A stretch of 39,302 nt of DNA from Alphaproteobacteria bacterium (GTDB taxonomy: Bacteria > Pseudomonadota > Alphaproteobacteria > UBA828). The position numbers were made by a program, and so were the translations under genes. Positions 1 through 6,748 of this stretch are shown in pieces (positions within the stretch are counted from its first letter, which is position 1; the number at the start of each line of letters is the position of its first letter). The stretch is from NCBI GenBank assembly GCA_022820945.1, contig JAJEEP010000024.1, forward strand, positions 1 to 39,302. The letters are read 5' to 3'. The notes under the pieces are model-generated. The model saw nothing but the letters and a program-made list of their open reading frames with translations, ran no database searches and was not told where the DNA came from.

Positions 1-738
1 CGCTCCTCCATCGACCGCCTGCCGGCCAAACTGCGCGAGGCCGTCGATCGGGCCATCGCAGACGGCGCCACCATCGACGAGATCACAGCCCGCATCCGGG
101 CCGAAGGCGAGACATGCTCGCGCTCGGCCGTTGGCCGCTACACCAAGAACAGGCGCGACCTGATCCGCCGGCAGCAGGAGACCGACCGCACCATCAAGGC
201 CTGGGTGGATGCGCTGGGCGAGCGCCCGGAGGGCCAGGCGGGGCTCGTGCTGATCGAGACCCTGCGGACCATGGTGCTCGCCACCATGGCCGATCTCAGC
301 GGGCGGGACGAGCCCGTGTCGATGCAGGAGCTCGCCCGTATCTCCCTCGTCCTCAAGCGCATCGAGGGCACCGAAAAGCTCCGCGCGGACCGGGAGCGGG
401 CGGCAAGGAAGGCTGCGCAGGCCGGCCAGGCCAAGCCCCGGGGCGGGCTCTCGCCGGAGGCTGTCGCCATCATCCGCGCGGAGGTGGAGGGCCCGCCGGA
501 CCGGCCGCACCCCCGCACCGTCACGTCGGTGCCGGTGGACCCGTGGAACCCTGCGGACTTCCCCTTGTCCCGCTCATCCGACCCGATCCCAGCCGATCCC
601 GGCGAATCCCACCAAAAGGAGCCCGCCGAATCCCGCCCCGAAACCATTCCCCCGTACAACGGGATTTCACAGCGAAGCCCCGGCGGCGGGAGATGCCCGG
701 ATACCCGAGACTGGTCCGGGTATGACGGTGTGCGGTAG
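1..738 (+). CDS. Mu-like phage gp27 family protein (DUF3486), 5' partial
   Basis: Reading frame open from the first base of the window; no start codon is visible. The first residues (RSSIDRLPAKLR, then DGATIDEITARIR and SRSAVGRYTK) match the start of Mu gp27/DUF3486 proteins, so only a few codons lie outside. The family is a small phage protein encoded just before the terminase large subunit (gp28) and thought to act in DNA packaging. The family-like core ends near residue 164 (GLSPEAVAIIRAEVEG, about position 492). It is followed by some 80 residues of Pro/Ser/Glu-rich sequence with no family resemblance, which looks like read-through into unrelated DNA. No gp28 follows; a transporter gene starts 85 bases later. 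This is probably the edge of a prophage or a remnant. Family call is firm; whether it is functional is unclear. Confidence 0.8.
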   Translation, partial: RSSIDRLPAKLREAVDRAIADGATIDEITARIRAEGETCSRSAVGRYTKNRRDLIRRQQETDRTIKAWVDALGERPEGQAGLVLIETLRTMVLATMADLSGRDEPVSMQELARISLVLKRIEGTEKLRADRERAARKAAQAGQAKPRGGLSPEAVAIIRAEVEGPPDRPHPRTVTSVPVDPWNPADFPLSRSSDPIPADPGESHQKEPAESRPETIPPYNGISQRSPGGGRCPDTRDWSGYDGVR

Positions 739-761
739 TGACGTGAGCGGTCGTGACGTGA
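738..761. repeat. 9-bp direct repeat GTGACGTGA
   Basis: GTGACGTGA occurs at 738-746 and 753-761, just past the phage gp27 stop codon and before the first chromosomal-type gene. It could be a regulator half-site pair (15-bp period) or chance; no function is shown. A perfect 10-bp palindrome, CGTTCGAACG, lies nearby at 790-799. Confidence 0.3.
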
Positions 762-823
762 TCGGAGGGAACACGCGCTGGCCCAACATCGTTCGAACGT
801 CAGAAGCAGGACGCCGGTGAGAA

Positions 824-1702
824 ATGCGGACTAACGCGCCGCTCGTCGGCGTCCTCTACATGTGCGTGGCCGCGGGCTTCGGGCTGCCGGGGCTCAACGC
901 CCTCGTTAAGGCGCTCATCGCCGACTACCACATGGTGCAGATCATCTGGTTCCGCTGCGTCGTGCACCTGGGCTTCATGGTGGTGCTCTTCATGCCGGCG
1001 ATGGGGCCGAGGCTGTTTGCCAGCCGCCGCCCGTGGCTCCAGTCGATCCGCTCGCTCACCCAGCTCGTCACCTTCACGCTGATCTGGGTCGCGCTCTTCT
1101 GGACGCCGATCACGACCGTCACCATGGTGCTCTTCACCGGCCCGCTGATGCTGGTGGCGCTTTCCGTGCCCTTCCTCGGCGAGCGCGTGGGACCGCGCCG
1201 CTGGGCTGCGGTCTTCGTCGGCTTCGCCGGCGTGCTGATCGTCCTCCGCCCCGGCGCCGACGTGGTGCACTGGGGCGCGCTGCTCGTGCTCGGCGGCGCG
1301 TTCTTCTACGCCATCTATCAGATTCAGACGCGCAAGCTCGCGGGCTACGACGATCCGCGCACCACGGCGGTCTACACCATTCTCGCCGCTTTCATCGTGG
1401 CCACCGTCGCGGTGCCGTTCTTCTGGGAAATGCCGCGGAACACGGTGGACTGGCTGCTGTTCCTGTCGCTCGGCGTGGTCGGCGGGCTCGCCCACTACTT
1501 CATCATCAAGGCCTATCAGTACGCCGAGGCCTCGCTGGTCGGCCCCTTCGACTACAGCCAACTCGTCGGCGCGAGCATCTTCGGTTTCGCGTTTTTCGGC
1601 GAGGTCCCCGACGCGTGGACCTGGGTCGGTGCCGCCGTGATCATCGCGAGCGGCCTCTACATCGCCCACCGGGAAGCGCGCCTGAGGCGAACGGCCGCCT
1701 GA
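824..1702 (+). CDS. EamA/RhaT-family DMT transporter (first of tandem pair)
   Basis: A 292-residue polytopic membrane protein of the drug/metabolite transporter superfamily. Two EamA repeats are visible (about residues 10-135 and 150-285), giving ten predicted membrane segments, the usual length and fold for the family. Typical motifs are the end of each repeat, such as FLGERVGPRRWAAVFVGFAG in the first and GPFDYSQLVGAS in the second. Members export or import small metabolites (amino acids, purines, nucleotide sugars); the substrate cannot be deduced here. The ATG at 824 has a weak GGTGAG three to eight bases upstream. The next gene is a close paralogue in the same direction, 53 bases downstream, so the two are probably co-transcribed. 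Confidence 0.85.
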   Translation: MRTNAPLVGVLYMCVAAGFGLPGLNALVKALIADYHMVQIIWFRCVVHLGFMVVLFMPAMGPRLFASRRPWLQSIRSLTQLVTFTLIWVALFWTPITTVTMVLFTGPLMLVALSVPFLGERVGPRRWAAVFVGFAGVLIVLRPGADVVHWGALLVLGGAFFYAIYQIQTRKLAGYDDPRTTAVYTILAAFIVATVAVPFFWEMPRNTVDWLLFLSLGVVGGLAHYFIIKAYQYAEASLVGPFDYSQLVGASIFGFAFFGEVPDAWTWVGAAVIIASGLYIAHREARLRRTAA

Positions 1703-1755
1703 GCCCTGCACCGCCCGCTCTGGCCGGGCCACGGGCGATCCCATAGAACAAGACC

Positions 1756-2667
1756 ATGACCGTCGCGCCCACCCGCCTCGACGACTCGTTCCGGGGCATC
1801 CTGTTCATGTGCCTCACCGCGATCGTCCTCTTTCCGTTTCTCAACGCGCTGGTCAAGTATCTGCTCTCGCACGATTATTCGATCGTGCAGATCATGTGGA
1901 TGCGCTCGGTCATCCACATGGCGTGGATGCTCGCGCTGTTCCTGCCCCGCGGGGGCTTGCGCATCCTGCGCAGCAGCCGGCCCGGCCTGCAGCTCGTCCG
2001 CTCCTCGCTGCAGCTGGTGGCCCTGGTGCTCTACATCATCGCGCTCTCCCACGTGTCGCTCACCGCGATAACGATGGCCTTCTTCACGGCACCGCTCATG
2101 GTGGTGGCGCTCTCGGTGCCGATGCTGGGGGAGCGGGTGGGGCCCAGGCGCTGGAGTGCCGTGGCGTTCGGCTTCGTCGGCGCGGCGGTGATCTTCCGCC
2201 CCGGCGGCGAGGTCGTTCACTGGTCCTTCCTGCTGGTGCTCGGTGCCGCCGCAGCTTACGCGCTCTTCCAGATTCAGACCCGCCAGCTCGCGGGCCACGA
2301 CGACTACCGCACCACCGCGATCTGGACGATCGTCGTGGCGCTGGTGGCGACCACCTGCGCCGGGCCGTTCTTCTGGACCTGGCCGACGGACCCGGTCCAC
2401 TGGGTAGTGTTCTTCGGCCTTGGCCTGTTCGGCGGCATCGGCCATTTCGGGGTCATCAAGGCCTACGAGTATGGCCGCGCGTCGGTGGTGGGACCCTTCG
2501 ACTACGGCCAGCTGATCGGCGCCGCGGTGATCGGCTTTCTCTGGTTCGGCGAGGTCGTGGACCTGTGGACCTGGCTCGGTGCGGCGATGATCGTCGCCAG
2601 CGGGCTCTACATCGCCCGCCGGGAGGCGCTGCAGGGCGGCGGCCGGGGACCCAGGGCACATGTCTAA
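1756..2667 (+). CDS. EamA/RhaT-family DMT transporter (second of tandem pair)
   Basis: A 303-residue inner-membrane transporter with two EamA repeats and about ten hydrophobic helices. It is a paralogue of the preceding gene: the same motifs recur at the same places (LGERVGPRRW near residue 125, GPFDYGQLIGAAVIGF near 240, TWLGAAMIVASGLYIARREA near the end). The pair arose by tandem duplication, or the two subunits may form a heterodimer as in some DMT pairs; the full length of both argues for duplication. Substrate unknown. The stop codon overlaps the stop of the convergent downstream gene by 4 bp (CTAA at 2664-2667), leaving no room for an intergenic terminator. Confidence 0.85.
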   Translation: MTVAPTRLDDSFRGILFMCLTAIVLFPFLNALVKYLLSHDYSIVQIMWMRSVIHMAWMLALFLPRGGLRILRSSRPGLQLVRSSLQLVALVLYIIALSHVSLTAITMAFFTAPLMVVALSVPMLGERVGPRRWSAVAFGFVGAAVIFRPGGEVVHWSFLLVLGAAAAYALFQIQTRQLAGHDDYRTTAIWTIVVALVATTCAGPFFWTWPTDPVHWVVFFGLGLFGGIGHFGVIKAYEYGRASVVGPFDYGQLIGAAVIGFLWFGEVVDLWTWLGAAMIVASGLYIARREALQGGGRGPRAHV

Positions 2668-3320
2668 CCGGGATTTCTCACGAGTGGCACGATCCAGGCG
2701 GCCAAGCCGGCGAGCAGGGCGGCGAGCACCGCCCAGCCCTGCCAGGCGCCCATCGTCACGAGCGTGAGCGTGGAAACCGCGAGCCATAGAACCGGAGCGA
2801 CGCAGAGGAGGGCCGTCCACCGGCTGCGCTCCGCCAGCGCGAGCAGGCCGAGCGTCGCAATGGCCGTGGGGTCCGGGGCGAGCCCGACGACCTCCGCTTC
2901 GCGCCAGGATCGCCCGTCGAGCGGCGCGAGAACGGGCCAGACCAGCGCTACCGCCACCAGGCCGATCCCGAACCCGGTGCCGCGTCCCCGCCGCGGATAG
3001 ACAAGCCGGCCCGAGAGGCCGAGCCCCGCCAGCAGGGCGGCCTCGGCGTAGAAGCCCCAGGCGAGCGAAGGCGCCAACCAGTTGACCGAGCCGTAGCGCA
3101 GCGCGACGAAGTGCCAGCCGGTCCAGAGCCAGGCGGCCCCGAGCGCCGGGCCGAGCCACCGCCCCGAGGGCCGCCTGCCCCACACGAGGGAGAGCGCGAG
3201 CAGCGCAGCGGCCGCCAGCACCACCGGCTGGGCCGGCCAGACTGCCTCGTTTTCCAGCGCGAAGAGCCGCCAATAGACCTGCGGCGAGAACAGCAGCAGG
3301 TCTTCGGGCGTCCAGGACAC
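2664..3320 (-). CDS. DUF6064-like integral membrane protein
   Basis: A 218-residue protein with about six to seven hydrophobic segments and a short N-terminal stretch ending in ENEAVWPAQP, a pattern I associate with DUF6064 membrane proteins. No catalytic motif is visible and I know no function for the family. The start is a GTG at 3320 without a clear Shine-Dalgarno sequence; a start further inside would cut the N-terminal family pattern. The gene converges on the EamA gene with a 4-bp overlap of stop codons. The aldo/keto reductase gene upstream on the same strand ends 63 bases before the GTG, so the two might be co-transcribed. Confidence 0.6.
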   Translation of the reverse strand: MSWTPEDLLLFSPQVYWRLFALENEAVWPAQPVVLAAAALLALSLVWGRRPSGRWLGPALGAAWLWTGWHFVALRYGSVNWLAPSLAWGFYAEAALLAGLGLSGRLVYPRRGRGTGFGIGLVAVALVWPVLAPLDGRSWREAEVVGLAPDPTAIATLGLLALAERSRWTALLCVAPVLWLAVSTLTLVTMGAWQGWAVLAALLAGLAAWIVPLVRNPG

Positions 3321-3361
3321 GGCTAAGGTGAACGTCTGCTCCGCCCGCGCCTCCCGGAGTG

Positions 3362-3379
3362 GCTCGCTTCGATGCGAGC
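3362..3379 (-). terminator. Small GC hairpin after aldo/keto reductase gene
   Basis: Perfect 6-bp stem GCTCGC/GCGAGC with a 6-base loop, five bases past the stop codon of the minus-strand reductase gene. No T-run follows, so it is at best a weak or Rho-assisted end, or an mRNA 3' stabiliser. Confidence 0.3.
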
Positions 3380-3383
3380 GTTC

Positions 3384-4286
3384 CTACAGGCTCTGCACAT
3401 GCTCCGCCATACGTTGGCGCAGGGCGGCGTCCGGCATGGGGCCGAATGCGGCCGACTTATTCTCCCGCACGTGGTCCACCCGCCGCGTCGCCGGGATCGC
3501 GGCGGTAACGGCGGGGTGCGAGACGATGAACTTCAGCAGGAACTGCGGCCAGGTGGAAACCCCGATCTCGCCGGCCCAGCCCGGCAGGGGGCGGCCCGCA
3601 AGCCAGTCCGGCAGCCGGCCGCGCTGGAAGGGCCGGTTGCAGATGACCGCGATTCCGCGCTCCAGCGCGAGCGGCAGGAGGCGCCGTTCCACCTCACGGT
3701 CCACGATATTGTAGGTGAGCTGGACGAAATCGGGCGACCGGCGAAGCATGACCTGCTCGAGCGCCTCGTGCCGGCGGCCGTGCGAGGTGGTGACCCCGGT
3801 GTAGCGAAGCCGCCCAGCCTCCTTCATGGCCTCGAGGGTGTCGAGGTTCGCTTCCCAGTCGATCAGGTTGTGGACCTGCAACAGGTCGAAGCGCTCGACG
3901 CCCCAGCGCCGGGTGGTCTCCGCGATCTGCGCCGGGCCGTCGGAGGCGTCGGTCCAGACCTTGTCGGCGGAGAAGAGGCCAGGCGGATGGCCGAGCGTCG
4001 CCAGCGCGTCGCCGATCACCGCCTGCGAGGAGCCGTACATGGGCGAGGAATCGACCATGCCGCCGCCCGCCTCGAAGAAGGCGGCCATGACCGCGCGGCA
4101 TTCGGTGCGCAGCAGCGGATCGTCGCCCACGTTGAAGGTGATCCAGCTGCCGATCCCGATCGCCGGCACCGGCTCTCCGGTTGCCGGAATGCGCTTGACC
4201 GGCGCTTCTGCGGCCGCGGCTCCGAGCGCCGGCGCGGCAAGCGCTGCGCCTGCTCCCACCAGCACCGCCCGGCGCGTCAGGTGCAT
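3384..4286 (-). CDS. Tat-exported aldo/keto reductase
   Basis: An NAD(P)H-dependent oxidoreductase of the aldo/keto reductase family, probably periplasmic. The N-terminus (MHLTRRAVLVGAGAALAA, ending AEA near residue 28) is a twin-arginine signal followed by a hydrophobic stretch. The AKR catalytic tetrad is visible: Asp and Tyr in VDSSPMYGSS, Lys in SADKVW, His in LLQVHNL. Start choice: a TTG two codons earlier is in frame, but AGGAGG (4294-4299 on the plus strand) is seven bases from the ATG at 4286, which also begins the signal peptide. Substrate unknown. It follows the carboxyltransferase gene by 93 bases on the same strand and could be the last gene of that operon. Confidence 0.85.
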   Translation of the reverse strand: MHLTRRAVLVGAGAALAAPALGAAAAEAPVKRIPATGEPVPAIGIGSWITFNVGDDPLLRTECRAVMAAFFEAGGGMVDSSPMYGSSQAVIGDALATLGHPPGLFSADKVWTDASDGPAQIAETTRRWGVERFDLLQVHNLIDWEANLDTLEAMKEAGRLRYTGVTTSHGRRHEALEQVMLRRSPDFVQLTYNIVDREVERRLLPLALERGIAVICNRPFQRGRLPDWLAGRPLPGWAGEIGVSTWPQFLLKFIVSHPAVTAAIPATRRVDHVRENKSAAFGPMPDAALRQRMAEHVQSL

Positions 4287-4379
4287 GAGCAACCCTCCTG
4301 CTTTCGGGCCATCTGCGAGAATAGCCCGGACCGCTCGCCGCGGGCACGATCCGAAGGGCGGCGCCCGCCGCAGCCAGGG

Positions 4380-5249
4380 TCAGAAGCGCTGGCTCTGGTC
4401 CAGCTTCGAGACCCAGCCCCTGTAGTTGTGCACCGAGAAGCGCTGGTACTCGACCACGTTGTAGAGGTATGTGCCGTCCTCGATCCGCGCCTCAGCCTGC
4501 TCGTAGCCCTCCTGGGTCACGGGGACGAACTTGATCCGGTCGCCCGGCTGAAACAGCACGATATCGCCGCCGAACACGTCGAAGCGCTTCTCGGTGTCCC
4601 AGATCGGCACCGGCGTGCGGCCGAGCAGCTGATAGCCGCCCGGCGTGTTGACCGGGTAGATCGCGCTCGCAGACCCGCCCATGCCGACCGTGCCTTGCGG
4701 AGTCCAGGTGCGGGGCGGGTTGTACTTGGGCACGGTGATCATCGCCCGCGGGTCGAGCGGCTGGAGGAAGGGCAGCCCCGGCCAGAAGCCGAGGGAGGCC
4801 ACCCAGTACTCCGAGCTTGAGTGCACGCGGACGAGCTGGTCCCGATCGGCGAGGCCGTTGAGCCGCGCCACCATGTCCGGGTCATACTCCTTGGGCGTGA
4901 TCTTATCGCTGTAGTCCTCGATGCACTCCCTGGTCCAGGGATCGAGGTACATGGTCTCGAACAGGAAGAGCCGGCTGTCGAGCTCGATGTCGTCGGTGGA
5001 GCCCAGGCTCGCGATCAGCGCCTTCAGCTCCTTCACCACGTCGTCGTAGGAGATCTCGCGCGGCTCGTAGTGGACCAGCATCGAGGCGAAGCAGGGCGCG
5101 GTCTCGACGATGCCCCTGGTCTTGTCGGCGACGATGCGCGCCGCCAGCCCCTGGGCGATGAAGTTCAGCTCCAGGTTCATCTCGTTCCCGAACTCGATCA
5201 GCACGTAGCGGTCGCCGCCGGGCAGGAACTTGGGCTCGTCGTAGATCAT
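4380..5249 (-). CDS. Carboxyltransferase C/D-domain protein (KipI/PxpB/AHS1 family)
   Basis: A 289-residue protein of the allophanate hydrolase subunit 1 / 5-oxoprolinase subunit B / urea-carboxylase CT_C_D family. Family-like motifs are EFGNEMNLELN near residue 20, then VASLGFWPGLPFL near 150 and IYPVNTPGGYQLLGRTPVPIWD near 200. It is longer than stand-alone KipI/PxpB proteins (about 220-240), with extra sequence in the middle resembling the larger urea-carboxylase-type domain. In known enzymes this domain pairs with a CT_A_B domain; no such gene is in the window. It lies 24 bases after a biotin carboxylase gene in the same direction, so a biotin-dependent or ATP-dependent carboxylation/amide-hydrolysis role is inferred. 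ATG at 5249 has GGAGAGAG upstream. Substrate unknown. Confidence 0.8.
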   Translation of the reverse strand: MIYDEPKFLPGGDRYVLIEFGNEMNLELNFIAQGLAARIVADKTRGIVETAPCFASMLVHYEPREISYDDVVKELKALIASLGSTDDIELDSRLFLFETMYLDPWTRECIEDYSDKITPKEYDPDMVARLNGLADRDQLVRVHSSSEYWVASLGFWPGLPFLQPLDPRAMITVPKYNPPRTWTPQGTVGMGGSASAIYPVNTPGGYQLLGRTPVPIWDTEKRFDVFGGDIVLFQPGDRIKFVPVTQEGYEQAEARIEDGTYLYNVVEYQRFSVHNYRGWVSKLDQSQRF

Positions 5250-5273
5250 GGCGCTGCTCTCTCCGGCGGGCGC

Positions 5274-6635
5274 TCAGGCGCCCATCAAGTCCGACCGGTG
5301 CTCGTCCACGAAGCCGGTGTGGGTGTTCCCGGCGCGGAAGGCATCGTGGTCGATGACACGGCGCAGAAACTCGATGTTGGTAACGATCCCCTCTATACGG
5401 AATTCGCCGAGCGCCGTCAGCATCCTGTCGATGGCGGCGCTGCGGTCGCTGCCGTGGGCAACGAGCTTGGCGATCATGGGGTCGTAGAAGGGCGTGATCC
5501 GGTCGCCTTCCGTCACGCCGGTATCGAGGCGGATGCCGTCGCCTTCGGACGGCGGCGCGAAGCGCTCCAGCAGCCCCGGCGAGGGCAGGAAATTCTTGTC
5601 CGGATTCTCGGCGTAGATGCGGCACTCGATGGCGTGGCCGTCGGGTCCATCCGCCGTCGCACCGAGCCCCGACAGGTCCTCGCCCTGCGCGAGGCGCAAC
5701 TGAAGGCCCACCAGATCGAGGCCTGTGATCATCTCCGTCGCCGGGTGCTCCACCTGGATGCGCGTGTTCATTTCGAGGAAGTAGAACTCACCGTCCGGCG
5801 CCAGGATGAACTCCACCGTGCCGGCGCCACGGTAGCGCTCGCGCTCCACCAGGGCGAGCGCCGCGCCCGCCATTCGGGCCCGGAGCGTGGAGTCCACCGC
5901 AGGCGACGGCGCCTCCTCGACGATCTTCTGGAAGCGCCGCTGCACCGAGCACTCACGCTCCATCAGGTGGAAGCCGCGCCCGTCGCCGTGCCCGAAAACC
6001 TGAATCTCGACATGGCGCGGGCGTTGCACCAGCCGCTCCAGGTAGACCGTGCCGTCGCCGAACGCACGCTCCGCCATGGTCTGGGTGGCGGTGACGACGT
6101 CCGCGAGCTTGGCCGGCTCGTCCACCTGCCGCATCCCGATGCCGCCGCCACCGGCGGACGCCTTCACCAGCAGCGGGAATCCCACCGCTTGGGCGGCCTC
6201 GTCGAGACTGGAGGGATCGTCGGCCGTGAGCCGCGCGCTGCCGGGGACGATGGGGAGCCCCGCGCCCTGGGCGATGGTGCGGGCGCGCTCCTTGTCGCCC
6301 ATGGCGGCGATGCTCTCCGCCGTAGGCCCCACCCAGATAAGGCCGGCGTCCTCCACGGCTTGGGCGAAGCCCGGGTTCTCGGCGAGGAAGCCATAGCCCG
6401 GATGGATCGCATCGGCGCCGCTCTCGCGCGCCGCCGCGATGATCTTGTCGGCGACGAGGTAGCTCTCCTTCGCGGCCGGAGGGCCGATGGGGAGCGCCTC
6501 GTCGGCTTCGGCAACGTGGCGGGCGGCGGCGTCGGCGTCCGAATAGACAGCGACCGTGGCGATGCCGAGCGACCGCGCGCTTCGCATGATCCGACAGGCG
6601 ATCTCGCCCCGGTTCGCAATCAGGAGCTTTTGCAT
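5274..6635 (-). CDS. Biotin carboxylase subunit
   Basis: A 453-residue, full-length biotin carboxylase (ATP-grasp) that carboxylates biotin on a carrier using ATP and bicarbonate. Order: N-domain from QKLLIANRGEIACRI, HPGYGFLAEN near residue 80, glycine-rich ATP loop KASAGGGGIGM near 160, ERECSVQRRFQKIVEEAPSP near 230, the EMNTRIQVEHPATE catalytic stretch near 285, and the C-domain to the end. No biotinyl (MKM) domain is fused and no separate carrier gene is seen. The start ATG at 6635 begins the usual QKLLIANRGEIA; the ribosome site is weak. Neighbours (ABC importer upstream, carboxyltransferase C/D protein downstream) suggest it acts on the imported compound rather than on acetyl-CoA; this is inference. 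Confidence 0.92.
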   Translation of the reverse strand: MQKLLIANRGEIACRIMRSARSLGIATVAVYSDADAAARHVAEADEALPIGPPAAKESYLVADKIIAAARESGADAIHPGYGFLAENPGFAQAVEDAGLIWVGPTAESIAAMGDKERARTIAQGAGLPIVPGSARLTADDPSSLDEAAQAVGFPLLVKASAGGGGIGMRQVDEPAKLADVVTATQTMAERAFGDGTVYLERLVQRPRHVEIQVFGHGDGRGFHLMERECSVQRRFQKIVEEAPSPAVDSTLRARMAGAALALVERERYRGAGTVEFILAPDGEFYFLEMNTRIQVEHPATEMITGLDLVGLQLRLAQGEDLSGLGATADGPDGHAIECRIYAENPDKNFLPSPGLLERFAPPSEGDGIRLDTGVTEGDRITPFYDPMIAKLVAHGSDRSAAIDRMLTALGEFRIEGIVTNIEFLRRVIDHDAFRAGNTHTGFVDEHRSDLMGA

Positions 6636-6748
6636 GGGCACCGGGCTCGTGGGCGTCGCGCGGCACGGCCAGCGGCCGCGCTCGGCAACCGGGCGAGAGG
6701 CTACCCGCCCCCTCCGGGCGCCGCAAGCCGAGGCCGGCAGGCGATCAC

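Noticed and set aside
790..799. Palindrome CGTTCGAACG before the first EamA gene
   Set aside because: A single short palindrome in GC-rich DNA, and it does not fit the GTTC-N7-GTTC LexA pattern.
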